A program made the translations under genes and the position numbers. Positions 21,813 through 33,195 of a stretch of 64,000 nucleotides of DNA are shown here, piece by piece (the stretch's first letter is position 1; every line of letters begins with the position of its first letter). This DNA is from Cristatella mucedo (lineage: Eukaryota; Bryozoa; Phylactolaemata; Cristatellidae). A model generated the notes under the pieces. That model saw only the letters and a list, made by a program, of their open reading frames with translations, ran no database searches and was not told where the DNA came from. The stretch covers positions 502,501-566,500 of the forward strand of contig WPIO01000173.1 in assembly GCA_009760855.2 (NCBI GenBank), written 5' to 3'.

Positions 21813-22960
21813 CCATCCCTGCGATGGCAGCATCCCCCAAAATGCTGTCCCTCGATTCCTGGCTGCACCACAATTTCTAGATTCTAGCAGGTCATAATTG
21901 ATCTCGTACTGAAGTTCATATCTCAATCAAAGAAGAAAACAAATCCTTTGGGCCCTATTCCGTGCCCCTATTTGGGCACTGTTCTGCTCATTCGTTGCAT
22001 TGATCTGCTGCTGCCATGCATAACTAACCACTAATATGTCATGAGCCTCAGGTCATATCCCAGCACCTTTCAAAAAAGCTACAGTCAGGCTACTTCTCAA
22101 GAAATCGACATTAGACCCAGATAACTTGAGCAACTACTGCCCAGTCTTCCTTCTACAATTCCTATCAAAGACACTGGAACGAGTTGCTGCAGACCAGATG
22201 AACTCAAATACTGAAACTTCAAAGCTTGCTAGTACGTTCCAGTCTGGCCTTAGAGCTAATCACTTCACAGAGTCAGATTGCTTTGGGTTTACAACGACCT
22301 ACTTAGGAATGTAGATATGGGTAGAGTGTCTCTGCTTGTTTTGCTCGGTCTTGCAGCAGTTTTTGATACTGTCGATCACCAAGTCCTTCTTGAACGCCTC
22401 TCATCTCGGCTGGGAATCACTGGCACTGCTCTACAATTGTCCAGGTCCTATCTCAGTGGCAGACTCCAGCGTATTGATGTGAATGGACAAAGAAAATCCG
22501 AGGTACATCTGAAATATGGGGTACCTCAGAGCTCCGTGCTAGGTCCGGTTCTTGTCACGGTTTATACTTTCCCTCTTGCTGATGTAATTGCCAAGCGCAA
22601 TCGAGGCTTTCGCTTCTATGAGGATGACACTCAGTTGCACCTTTGCTTTGATCCCTGCCTGCCTTCGATCACATTGAATTCTCTCAACTCCTTTGCTGCA
22701 TGTATTGGTGACATCTGCACATGGATGGCAGCGAAGTGTTCTGAGTTAAATGATGATATATCTAACTTACTAGTTATGGCCAAATCCGGTGTGATTCAGA
22801 AATAGGAAAAGCTAACACTCAAAATCGGCTCGGCCAGTATATCCCTCGTTGAATCTGCACAAAATCTATGTGTCATGTTCCAAAGTGACCTTTCGTAAGA
22901 CAACCACATCAGCTCCTCAGTCAAGTCTGCCTACATTCAGCTACATAAAATCGCTACAAC

Positions 22961-23160
22961 TTATAATAATAATGCACTTGATAAAGCGCCCTCAGAGAAC
23001 TCAGTCTTTTTCTAGGCACTTTACATTTGCTGCAAAGGAAAACGCGATTGAATGGTGAGTAATATCATGCTTGATAAGCAACATGAATAACATGGTTAGT
23101 GGTGACATGCACAGTGTCAGCATGCAAGTGTGGTTAGCGGCAACATGCACAGGGTCAGCA
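22961..23160 (-). mobile_element. Short LINE-A 3' UTR fragment nested in another LINE-A
   Basis: About 200 bases of the minus-strand 3' end (ATT tail, AATGCACTTGATAAAGCGCC signature, GGTTAGTGGTGACATGCACA) lying between ORF segments of the plus-strand copy that read continuously when it is removed (TACATAAAATCGCTACAAC joining TTCTTGTTTAGATAAGG). Confidence 0.88.
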
Positions 23161-24046
23161 TTCTTGTTTAGATAAGGATACCTCATCTGAATTGGTCCAC
23201 GAACTTATGACATCCCGTTTTGAATTTTGTAACTCACTGCTTGCTGGCCTACTGGCATGTTCAACCCGGCGCTTACAGCTGGTGCAAAACTATGCAGCTA
23301 GGCTTGTCTGTCGTGAGCGTCGATGTTGCCACATCGCACGACTTCTCGCTACCTGCACTGGCTACCATTCAGGGAACGAATTGACTTCAAGCTTTAGTTG
23401 CTAACTTTTAGGTCACTTCATTCTTTGGCTCCAGCCGACCTATCAGAACTACTCCTTCACCAGGCCAAGCATTGTACCACCAGATTTTTGGATTCTAACT
23501 GTTTACCTAAACCTCGTACAAACCTCAAATCCTTTTGAGACCGCACATTTAGCTCGTGTGCTCCCAAAGCCTGGATCCCAAACCCGACTTGCTTCACGGC
23601 ATCTCCTGACTTGTCTACATTTTAAAAGAACTCAAAAAATGCATTTATTCATGATAGAATTTAGTGGGTATTTGTGATTCGTCCTTTATGTACTTATGCG
23701 TGCTGAAACAGTGCATGCTGCCACACACCACACTTTCATGCTTACCCTGTGCATGCCACCTCTAACTACGTTATTCCTGTTGTTTACGAAGCATAATTCC
23801 ACTCACGATTCGATTACGTTTTCTTTGCTGCAAGTGTAAAGCACATAGAAAGAGAGTGAGTTCTCTGAGGGTGCTTTATCAAGTGTTATATTATTGTTAA
23901 TTTTATTATTTAGTGAAATGCACATTATTGATGTATTCAGCGATCAAACCATAATTTTTTTGCAAAAACGATGATTAAATCTTTCTTGCTTACTTTTGGA
24001 CAGGATGCAGTTAAGTTTTATTAAAGCATGTTCCCTGTGTCTGTAG

Positions 24047-24227
24047 TAACCATTAAGGAGCCGCCTAACCTCAGTGTGCTGGAGCACGCCATGTACATCG
24101 AAGCCATTAATTACTTCTGTGAAATGGAGTACCAGAACGAAATGAACAAACTTGCAGTAAAAGAAATGCCGGATGAAATGATTGTTGAAGCGAAGAATAC
24201 TGTTCTCGTGCTTCCCAAGTTAAGAAT
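24047..24227 (+). CDS. WDR97-like gene, exon e
   Basis: Acceptor CCTGTGTCTGTAG, donor AGAAT|GTGAGT; phase 1 in, phase 2 out. Encodes VTIKEPPNLSVLEHAMYIEA, INYFCEMEYQNEMNKLAVKE and MPDEMIVEAKNTVLVLPKLR. Two to three helices with an EPPN turn. Confidence 0.9.
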
Positions 24228-24529
24228 GTGAGTATGCTGCTTCTGTTTGGACTGCATTTCGTCGAGTCGTCGACACAATTTTTATCGCGGCTCGGTCATT
24301 TTATTATACCACATTAGGCCGCTTGACATAGTTTGGCTTTTTGAAAACCAATGGGTCACCAAATAGGATTCTTACACTTTTTGAATTCAATTTGGTTCCT
24401 TGTGCGTTTAGCTAAATATAATCTTAGCTGTGTAGAATGTGTGCATTGAAGCTTGCTAGCGACGTTCTCCTCAGCTTCCTATGCTAGAAAGTGCATAAAG
24501 GCGAGGCGAATGCTGTTTGTATTTATTTT

Positions 24530-24581
<52 letters not shown>

Positions 24582-24592
24582 CATACATACAT
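24530..24592. repeat. (AT)n-(ATAC)n microsatellite
   Basis: About 50 bases of TA repeats followed by four CATA units, in the last intron of the gene. Confidence 0.95.
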
Positions 24593-24785
24593 AGGGGTGG
24601 CACTTAAGTTTGCGTGATGCTAGTATTCGCGTGGGTTTGCATATGGCTGGCGCTTGTGCATGGTATACGTAGTATAGATTTCGCCGATTGAAGCTAATCG
24701 CTGCTAGCTTTTCGACCGTCTTGAACCGGTCTTTCGATGTTGCTTATCATCAGCTTGAAAGGGCATGCGCACGGCGTGATTGCAG

Positions 24786-25110
24786 ACGGCCCTCGCTGGT
24801 ACGGCTCGGTGAGATGCACACCAACTCGACCCAGTGCCGCGATTACCGGGAGACAAGCCTGTCCGTTGCTCATATGCGAGCACGAAAGGGGTACGGCGAG
24901 TGGTCTTTGCCTCCTGGAACTATTGAAGGCTTTGTTCCCTTCATAAAGCACCCGCTGAAGACCTTATACATGAATCCATTTCCAAGCATCGTCGACAAGT
25001 ACGACTCATGGCTGCAGCAACCGGTTCTCATTACGCTGAAGACGTCTCCCAAATACTTTTTGCATGAACAGTCGGTGGTCCAGTCAGTGCTGGCTGTGAC
25101 GAGCAACTAA
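24786..25110 (+). CDS. WDR97-like gene, terminal coding exon
   Basis: Acceptor CGTGATTGCAG; the A at 24786 completes ATA (Ile). Encodes RPSLVRLGEMHTNSTQCRD, SVAHMRARKGYGEWSLPPG, EGFVPFIKHPLKTLYMNPF and LITLKTSPKYFLHEQSVVQS, then TAA at 25108-25110. The VRLGE start and the PF..PLKTLYMNPFP / YFLHEQS ending recall the short proline-rich tail of large WD-repeat ciliary proteins. A longer frame is open upstream to 24688, but only this acceptor keeps the phase. Confidence 0.88.
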
Positions 25111-25590
25111 AAAAGTCGCGCGGATGAAGTGGTGCAAGCCAATGATATTGCAGTCCAAGCTCTTGGTATGACCTTGCTGGACCTTGCTGGACTCTCCGCC
25201 ATCTCGTACATTGCAGCCACGGCAGAGCAGCAGAGCAGCAGCCAACAATGGGAAGCCAGTGCTAAGCCTACAGTTCGACGCATGCGTTCTGCTAGAGCTT
25301 GATTAGAGCAATGGCACCGCAGCGCCTATCGACTCGGCACTGTGAGCTTTATTTTATTGGAGGCTACGTCACTCCAAATCTTTTAAATAACTACCGGTTT
25401 ATAGGCACTATTTCAGTTTATAGGCATTTTTTCTGTTGGACACCTCAATAGACACGTAAAGAAACTCCTGGGAGCATGCCGGCTTACGTTAGGAGCACAC
25501 GCACACCAACCAAACTCGCCAGTACATGTTCTTTTAAGCTATCGCCGATTTGCAGTTGAAACTGTAAATAGTCATGAAAATCCCTCATTG
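25111..25590 (+). other. Probable 3' UTR of the WDR97-like gene
   Basis: Non-coding sequence between the stop codon and the first good AATAAA. No repeat seen. Confidence 0.55.
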
Positions 25591-25596
25591 AATAAA
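25591..25596 (+). terminator. Candidate polyadenylation signal AATAAA
   Basis: First canonical AATAAA downstream of the stop codon, 480 bases after it. Cleavage would be expected 10-30 bases later. Not otherwise verified. Confidence 0.5.
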
Positions 25597-25599
25597 CGT

Positions 25600-26010
25600 G
25601 GAAATGATTATGCAGGAACGAGGACCTGAAGAATTAAGACTATGAGTGACATCGATTAAAATCAGGCAGAATTCGATCCAATAGCAGCCTTTGTTTTCTT
25701 ACACCAATCGCTCTAGCGGGCGAGAAAAAACCTTTAAGCTCTTTAAGCCTTTCGTAACCACAGGCTTTCACTATTATTACCTTATTTCGGCTCAGCATGT
25801 ACCTACTAGGGTCACGTGATCGTATATCCAACCTACAGGGTATCAGGGTGCTGCGGTTAGACGACAATGGTTGTTAGATGCTAGATGGACCTATCTTGAG
25901 ACCGATCTCTTCCAACTACCGGGTGACAATAGACTTGTCCTAACTACGAAATTAGTCTTAGTATCGCTGCGCTTGCTATTAAACTCCCTGGACCACAAAT
26001 GACGTTGGAA
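25600..26010. other. Intergenic sequence, nothing recognised
   Basis: No gene or repeat seen. Confidence 0.4.
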
Positions 26011-26131
26011 ATAATAATAATAATAATGATAATAATGCACTTGACAAAGCGCCCTCAGAGAACTCAATCTCCTACCAGGCGCTTTACGTTTGCTGCAAAG
26101 GGAAACGCAACTGAATGGTGAGTAATATCAT
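26011..26131 (-). mobile_element. Very short LINE-A 3' end
   Basis: ATT tail plus about 95 bases of 3' UTR on the minus strand (AATGCACTTGACAAAGCGCC), typical of extreme 5' truncation. Confidence 0.88.
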
Positions 26132-26276
26132 GGAAAGAAGGGGACTGATTGCCACTCTGAAATTTTGGCTGTCAATTGGGGAATAATTTGCATTTAATAA
26201 AACAGATGGCCCAATTAAATTTAAAAATTTCAAAACAACCCTTCTGTAAGGACACCTTATGCATTAAAATTCACTA

Positions 26277-27650
26277 TAACAATAACGCACTTGATAAACC
26301 ACCCTCAGAGAACTAATCTCTTTCTAGGCGCTTTACACTTGCTGAAAGGAAACATGATAGAATGGTTAGCATTAGCATGCTAAATGAACAACAAGAATAA
26401 CATGGCTAGGGGTGATATACACAGAGTAACCAAACTGATGCTCATAGGGCACCCTAAGCGTGTGGCTGGATTAAAAGGCTTAGCTCTTCTAATAGGTGAT
26501 GCTGTTGTGCGACCTTCACCACGGGCTCGTAATCTAGGCGTCGTGTTCGACAGCTGCCTCAATTTTAAAAGTTTCATTTAGATGACTGCTTGTGAAGCTA
26601 GCCATCCCGTCCGATCCCTATCCAAGATTAGGAGCTGCCTTCCACAGTGCCTTGCAAACAATTTAACTGGCTCCTTAGTTCTGTCTCGGCTTGATTATTG
26701 CGATTTCTTTTTGGCTGGGCTACCAAAAAAGCGATTAGGCCACTGCAGCTGACTATGAATATGGCTGCAAGGATAGTCTTCAAGTCCCAGAGGTTTGACC
26801 CCGTGTCTCCTTTGCTAAGGGCTAAGATGAATGCCGGTGGACCAACGGATTCAGAGCAAGGTTCTTACACTGACCCACAAGGCCCGCCACGGCTTGGCTC
26901 CTTCGTACCTAGCTGAACTGCTGCACCAGTTTAAGTCTTTTCGTGCTCTAAGGTCCTGTGTGGACAATAAAGTAGCTGTTCTATTCCTCCGCTTAAAGAC
27001 CGTTGGCGACAGAAGCTTTAGCTCTGCAGGTCCTAGACTGTGGAACTCGCTTCCACAATTCTTACGCAACGACATCTACTCTCCAACTGCCGACTATGGC
27101 ACATCTCTTTCAGCGGTCCTGAACTGCTACTTCTATGTTACTCACTACCTCGACTGCTCTCCTGACTCTGCTATGCTTCCCACTTTCTCTTTGTTGCGTG
27201 AGACGAAGTCTGTCGGCTACCGAATGCGTACTGAAAGCCGCTTAGGCTGTGAGTGCGCTATGCAAAACTTTTCGGCGTAACACCCACATAGTCTTTATGA
27301 CTTTGTGGAGTTACAGACGGAGGGTCAGCATGCAAATGTGGTTTGTGGCAGCATGCACAGTGTCAGCCCGCATAAGCACACAAAGAACGAATCACAGGGA
27401 CCCACTAAATGCTATGCTAAACAGGTGCATTTTTTATTTTTTCTAACGTGGTCCTTTCAGGGGATGTTCTAAAGCAAGTCGGGAGTGAGTTTCAAGCTTT
27501 GGGAGCATACGAAATAAAGGCACTTTCTCCAAAAGATTTCAGTTATGAGTAAACAGTTAAATTCCGAAAAGAGGGTGATACGATACTTAGCCTGGTAGAT
27601 CTGGTAGGTAGGCTGAAGTTAAAGAATGAAGGTACCTAAAAGGGAGCAAC
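26277..27650 (-). mobile_element. LINE-A 3' fragment split by a LINE-B insertion
   Basis: Segments 26277-26427 and 27322-27650 are one minus-strand copy: the first ends GGGGTGATATACACAGAG and the second begins GGTCAGCATGCAAATG, which are adjacent in uninterrupted copies. Degenerate ORF remnants follow to about 27650, where the sequence passes into a telomere-like CCCTAAA run. Confidence 0.88.
26428..27321 (+). mobile_element. LINE-B fragment nested in LINE-A
   Basis: Longest B copy. Encodes LMLIGHPKRVAGLKGLALLI, SPRARNLGVVFDSCLNFKSF, a stop, then LQFLRND-type C-terminal motifs (LWNSLPQFLRND, LLRETKSVGYRMRTESRLG). NLGVVFD...F is the segment that follows the RT domain in CR1/L2 elements. Ends at GGAGTTACAGACGGA without a long tail. 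Confidence 0.9.
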
Positions 27651-27654
27651 AAAA

Positions 27655-27673
27655 CCTAAACCCTAAACCCTAA
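27655..27673. repeat. Telomere-like CCCTAAA run (2.7 units)
   Basis: CCTAAACCCTAAACCCTAA, matching the TTTAGGG type of telomere unit. Too short to be a real interstitial telomere; it lies at the end of a LINE-A copy. Confidence 0.6.
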
Positions 27674-28867
27674 GCCACAATATTATTGATGTTATTGGGA
27701 AAAGAAAGCGGAGTTTCATTTTTAGCGCTCAGTTTTGCTCTCATCAGAAGAACGCGGTCACAAATGACCGGAGGAAGAATATATCCATCTACTTCTAAGT
27801 GCGAGTTAGAGGTCAGCCATCTCTTGGGAAGAGGTTAAACGAGGTTTTCTAAACATCTGCATTGAGGCGTGGCGAATACTAACCCGACGGTACACAAAGT
27901 AATTGATCAAGTTGAGCAATCAATTGATGCGATGGGTAATAAATCAATACCGAATTCGTGGCGCGCCAGAGCCAGCTTTCAGAGGGCACCATACATATGT
28001 ATTAACGTTATTACATCCACCGAAAGCTATGCGAAAGCCGCTAAGGCAAATATTGTGTGGGTGGAGAGCAAGTGTTAGACTTGGAAACCGGCGAGCTCGG
28101 CCTAGAGGGGGGTATCGGGTTGACCTTGGACTGACCTTAAAGCTTCCTCGAAAGCCACATAACTTGCATAAACACAGTGCACTTGTAAACAGTCTTCGAA
28201 GAACTATTAGCAGCTTGAACGAATGGTTGGGAATCTGACTACAATAGAGCATAATCATTCCATAAGGATTACATAAGGAACATACCATTGCAAGCAGTTG
28301 CATAGCCTCTCCTGAATAAATGTGCTTAGGCCTCATAGCTCTGAGCTGGTGACAATGTAGAGGCTCGTGGGCACGCGATGGCGGCGCGACGAAGACCAAA
28401 GCCCCCACAAGTCAGTTGTCGTACTGACGACGACGACTGTTTTGCATTATACGCAGGCGACGCAAGCGTGCGAGCGTACATACGGATGTAGTAGCCGTCG
28501 TAGAGGCAGCTCCGGAACGCGCGGAGAGAAGAGAAGAGAGAGGGAGAGAGAGTGGGTAGCGTGCGTTCAGGCCAACGCACGGGCAGAAAGTGCCTTGCTG
28601 CAGGACTAGCGGGTCAGGCGCCCACAGCTGACCCGTTGCAATTAAATCCAGCTTAGTCAGCTGATACTGTCCAACTGCAGCGCCTAATGAGCCGGTACTC
28701 GCACCCGTAGGCCAGGCGGAGCGGTGTGAGTCCGACTGTGGTGGAATGACGTAGGCGTAGTCACGCCCATAACGACGCCTCGTATCGTTGATCGCGTACA
28801 ACAAATACCGAAGACGCAGGCGCCTTGAAGCATCGCTAACGTTTTACAGATACTTCTTAGTTACTGG
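27674..28867. other. No gene called; GC-rich stretch 28340-28800
   Basis: A minus-strand frame 28412-28804 (130 codons) is open across a CpG-rich region containing a short purine-rich run (GA)n at 28525-28550, but nothing in it is recognised and no splice sites frame it clearly. Confidence 0.35.
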
Positions 28868-29037
28868 GCCGTGATAGGCGAGGAAGTAACGTGCTCGCTC
28901 TTCATGACTGAGGTCGTGGGTTCGAATCCTTCTGTGGGCGATCCTTGTACTGCCAACTGCAAGCTCCGGTGATAGTTGTTTAGGCTTCTCTGCCGCTATA
29001 CCAATGAGGCTGTTAAATCAGCCAAAAAATCTTTAGA
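28868..29037 (+). mobile_element. SINE-1
   Basis: A perfect polymerase III B box GGTTCGAATCC, head GCGAGGAAGTAACGTGCTCG, body GCAAGCTCCGGTGATAG and tail GAGGCTGTTAAATCAGCC. Confidence 0.88.
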
Positions 29038-29179
29038 TACACACAGGTATTCCGAAGGTAGCTACTAAAGGTAGCAATAAAAACAATAAAGAGCTCCTCT
29101 AACTTTATGAAACAAGTCCTTGCAATTAGCTTAGAACAATAGAACTACTGTATATAAATAATAATTAACAATAGTAGTA

Positions 29180-29325
29180 AAGAGTAATAATAATGCAATA
29201 ATATATTTGTATAGGGCGATCGGATAACTTAACGTCTTTCTCGGCACTTTGCATATGCAGTAAAGGAAGCGTGATCCTAGTATTAATGGTTACGTGCACA
29301 TTGGTTCAGAAGTGTTCAGCCTGAC
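29180..29325 (-). mobile_element. Old LINE-A 3' end
   Basis: ATT-rich tail followed by AACGTCTTTCTCGGCACTTT and GCAGTAAAGGAAGCGTGAT, a decayed version of the family 3' end. Confidence 0.6.
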
Positions 29326-30447
29326 TGACGGACTGACGGATTCCCTAGTGTAGAGCAAAGCTGCAGTGGTGCAAGCTGCTTTTTAGTGGTCATTAAGCCA
29401 GGCCAATGGCTGAACAAGACCGACACGGAGCAATAACCACGTGACGAGAGCTTTCCGCACCGGGTCGACCAGTAAGCCGTACCAGCTCTTCCAGCAGAGG
29501 CTCAAGCATTCAAATTTAGGGAGCTTGTACGTGTTCTTGCAATTTCTAGAGGCTTTATTGCATTGCTCCATGTAGATCAGATCTCCAGCATCTATCATAC
29601 ATACGTACTTCAAGGTTAACTAGGGAGAGTGATAGTGCTGTAGATGGTCATGCACGCAATTTGAGGTGTTTGTATAAAGTACTAGTGCAGTGCAGGCTTA
29701 TTTTATAAACCTCGTGAGCCTCGTCGTTGAAACGGCTGCTCCAGCTAAACCAACCGGATTATGACGGATAATTATTATTTGTGATCATGCGCTTACACGA
29801 CAGTTTATTGCCGAGGGCTTTTAAAAGTCGGTGCCCTGAGGTAGGAGGGCAGTGGGAATTCGAGACTTGGCGCATTGACACTGGAGCCGATTCGAGGTCT
29901 GCTAGGCCACAGAGCCATAGGTATACGTCATAGCCGATGTTGAACGCCTGTAACCGTCCGCTGCAGTCAAGCAGACTTGTTTCTATTGTGAATACGGACT
30001 TGATATGTCAACGTGTGAGCGCGCTTGGTCGCTTCCGTTCTCCTGCTACTTCCGGCGTACCTGCCTGCATCGGTGCAGCACCTACAATTAGCTAGCCGTG
30101 CTGCAACGTTTAGGCGTCGCCGGCATTCGCCGTGCGCCGGCTGAGACGCTGCGCCGCTACGTGTGCAGTGTTTGCGGACTCGTCCTGGCCGCACTTGAGC
30201 GCCGCGCACGCATGCACCTCGAGCGCAGCGCTGGCTGCTGAATTAAAACCGAGCCGCATGTGACATAACTACGATAGGCTGAGGCTTATGAGCAGCGTGG
30301 CGTATGATATGTACGAAAGTGACTAGTGCCTGACCTATGACCTGGCTACTACGTAAGGTAAGTGCCTGACCGCAGTCGCTCTCCTGTAGCAGCGGTCGGT
30401 CTGTCGGCGAGTCCTAGCGCTGAGCGTGAGCTGCTGTGAGCCTGCTA
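29326..30447. other. No gene recognised; GC-rich 30000-30240
   Basis: CpG-rich patch about 30000-30240 could be a promoter island, but no exon can be supported on either strand. Confidence 0.35.
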
Positions 30448-30513
30448 GAGAGGTCACCTGTTGAATCTGAGAGAGGTCACCTGTTGAATCTGAGAGAGGT
30501 CACCTGTTGAATC
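30448..30513. repeat. Three exact 23-base tandem units
   Basis: Unit GAGAGGTCACCTGTTGAATC plus three bases, repeated three times with no change. Contains AGGTCA, a nuclear-receptor half-site, once per unit; spacing 23. Confidence 0.9.
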
Positions 30514-30822
30514 AGCCTGTGTGCAAGCGTGCGTACAGGCTGATTTGCTGCGGTTTCCTAGTGCGGCGTTTTGGTTAGCGATGCGTGCAAAATGCCGAGC
30601 GCCGTGTCATTGTCTTAGGTGGATCCATTGCGAGCTTCAGGCCGCAGTAAATCGCACTCGTTGTGCCGCTACCCAAACTAAACTAGTGAGAGGTGCGCCG
30701 TCATAGCTGCGTAATCAAAACGTTTCTAGGGGGAATCTGCTTTTCTTTGTAGGTTAACCTGGAAGGATGCTGGAAAGGTGCTCGTAGACATAGGCAAGCG
30801 GAACGCGCTCGAATCATTCGAT
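30514..30822. other. No feature seen
   Basis: Nothing recognised. Confidence 0.4.
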
Positions 30823-31455
30823 AATAAGAATAATAATACTTGATAAAGCGCCCTCAGATAACTCAATCTCTCTCCAGGCGCTTTACATTTGCTGCAAAGG
30901 GAAATGCAATTGAATGGTGAGTAAAATCATGCTTGACAAACAAACAAAAGGAGTGACATGCACAGGGTCAGCATGCAAATACGGTTAGTGGCAGCATGCA
31001 CTGTGTCAGCACGCATAAGCACATCAAGGACGAATCACAGGGACCGACTAAATGCTGTCCTAAATAGGTGTGTTTTTAAATTCTTTTTAAATGTGGTCAG
31101 TTCAGGGCATGTTCTGATGCAGGTCGGAAGGGAGTTCCAGGCTTTGGGAGCATACGAACTAAGTGCACGGTCTCCAAAAGATTTGAGGTTTGTACGAGGT
31201 ATTTGTAGACTGTTGGATTCCGAAAAGCGGGTGGTACGATGCTTGGCCTGATGGGGTAGTATATCTGAGAGATAGGCTGGAGCCACAGAATGAAGTGACC
31301 CAAAAGTGGGCGACAAAACCCTGAAGTCAATCCGTTGCTTGATTGGTAGCCAGTGCAGGTCAGCGAGAAGTGGAGTAATGTGGCAGCTGCGACGCTTACG
31401 ACAGACAAGCCTAGCTGCCGAGTTTGCACCAGCTGCAATCGCATTCGCTCTCGCT
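30823..31455 (-). mobile_element. LINE-A 3' fragment
   Basis: Full 3' end with ATT-type tail and signature. Minus-strand ORF remnant: LTFGSLHSVAPAYLSDILPH, LKSFGDRALSSYAPKAWNSL, LKTHLFRTAFSRSL. Diverges after GCCGAGTTTGCACCAGCTGC. Confidence 0.92.
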
Positions 31456-32197
31456 GTTCAGCGTCGGTTTCCAGAGGCACTGCGATTATTTCTCAGATAT
31501 AACACAGTTTTATATTCTGTCAGCCGGCATTTCTGTTTATACTAGTTTAAATGCGCTCACCGCTCGGTGGCGAGCCCATTTAAAATTGACCCGCCGGATG
31601 TAGGCTCGTGAAATTTGAGGGCAATTTCTTTTCAGCGTGAAAAAAGTCTCTGGTAGGCGCGCCTTCTGTGCTGATCCGAAGTTTCCCAGAAATGTAAGAG
31701 CTAAACGAACAGTTACAGTGAGCAGAAGGAATAGCAATAAAGTTTAAAAATAGAAGCACTCAGAGGGCCAAAGACCGTGTCCGGAGCAGATTATGACAGA
31801 CCAGCATGGCCGCCGATGCCAACGGTGGAGCCAGGATGTTCATCTATGTACGTGACGCTGGCGGTACGACCGAGTGCAAGACATGCATGCAGAGGGGCAA
31901 GACCATAACGCGCTTTGCTTTCGTACCCTGTGACAAGATCTAATATCAAAGGAAATCGTAGCGCGAAATAATAGTGTCTATTCGACACGAACTCGGCGGC
32001 CGCTCGTCGAGTGGATTTATGACGTAACGTCGTCGCTGGCGACTGTCGGGGTGGTGTAGGATCCTGGCGGCGGCGGCGGCAAAGGTCGCAACCCGCAAGC
32101 CTGTTTACACATCGAGTTTTAGATGAAAAACCTCTAGCAGGACTTTCAGCACGACTGCCAAGCAATTAGCTCACCTGCTGTCGAACGTGGCGCATCG
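31456..32197. other. No gene recognised
   Basis: Sequence of mixed composition; two minus-strand frames (31537-31737, 31791-32165) show nothing familiar. The 5' break of the next LINE-A copy is at about 32198. Confidence 0.35.
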
Positions 32198-32945
32198 GGC
32201 TTGTTTAGATAAGGATACCACGTCCAAGTTGGTCCATGCATTCGTGACATCCCGTCTCGACTTCTGCAACTCACTGCTTACTGGCCTACCAGCATGTGCG
32301 ATCAGGCGATTGCAGCTGGTGCAAAACTCTGCAGCTAGGCTTGTCTGTCGTGAGCGTCCCAGTTGCCACATTACTCCACTTCTCACCGACCTGCATTGGC
32401 TACCAGTCAAGCAACGGATTGACTTCAAGGTTTTGTCGCTCACTTTTAGGTCCCTTCATTCTATGGCTCCAGCCTATCTCTCCGACATACTACCCCATCA
32501 GGCCAAGCATTGTACCACCCGCTTTTCGGAATCCAACAGTCTACAAATACCTCGTACAAACCTTAAATCCTTTGGAGACCGTGCATTCAGCTCGTATGCT
32601 CCCAAAGCCTGGAACTCCCTCCCGACCTGCGTCACAACATCCCCTGACTTGACCACATTTAAAAGAAACTTAAAAACGCACCTATTTAGGACAGCATTTA
32701 GTGGGTCCCTGTGATTCGTCCTTGATGTGCTTATGCATGCTGACACTGTGCATGCTGCCAATAACCACATTTGCATGCTGACCCTGTGCATGTCACCCAT
32801 GACCATGTTATTCATTTTGTTTGTTTTTCAAGCATGATTTTACTTACTATTCTATTGCATTTCACTTTGCAGCAAATGTAAAGCGCCATGAAAGAGATTA
32901 AGTTCTCTGAGGGCGCTTTATCAAGTGCAATATTATTATTATCAT
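32198..32945 (+). mobile_element. LINE-A, C-terminal ORF intact, 5'-truncated
   Basis: Best-preserved C-terminus in the window: ACLDKDTTSKLVHAFVTSRL, LQLVQNSAARLVCRERPSC, QRIDFKVLSLTFRSLHSMAP, LKSFGDRAFSSYAPKAWNSL and LKTHLFRTAFSGSL with no stop, then 3' UTR and tail. Probably a recent insertion. Confidence 0.93.
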
Positions 32946-33039
32946 TATTGTTTACAGCCGCCCGGAGCTGCATTTTCTTTGCCACTCGCTTGCTAGACTT
33001 GCTAGACTGGTGACTCTGCTTCTCGCTTCTCGCCGTCTC

Positions 33040-33195
33040 TTCGTGTTGCGTGAGATGAAGTCTGAGATCAGCTGCTTTATGGGTAACGATAGCAGCCGAG
33101 GCTTTAAGTGCGCTACATTAAACTCTCTAGAGTAAAACCAACGTGGTCTTTAGGCTTTTTTGTGCAGTTACGGAGGGGAGTAGGTACATTGAGTT
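33040..33195 (+). mobile_element. Decayed LINE-B 3' end
   Basis: GTTGCGTGAGATGAAGTCTG, AAGTGCGCTACATTAAACTC and TTTTGTGCAGTTACGGAGGG follow the order of the B 3' end with many changes. Confidence 0.6.

Larger units (their letters stand above)
21418..23912 (+). mobile_element. Long LINE-A copy with reverse transcriptase, interrupted by a SINE and another LINE-A
   Basis: Longest RT-bearing copy. Pre-RT segment (SILAEAKYCFNKNIVKSQMH, CYDLVDRFSRFFVRKIDKIR) to 21637; RT finger and palm (LLKKSTLDPDNLSNY, DTVDHQVLLERLSSRLGITG, YGVPQSSVLGPVLVTVYTF, FRFYEDDTQLHLCF). The catalytic YADD is YEDD and the SQS of the B motif replaces QGS; a TAG follows the first RT part. ORF resumes at 23161 after the nested insertion and ends with the 3' signature and ATT tail. 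Inactive. Confidence 0.88.

Noticed and set aside
28915-28930. tRNA-like B boxes (also 19380, 56090)
   Set aside because: No cloverleaf around them; they are the heads of SINEs.
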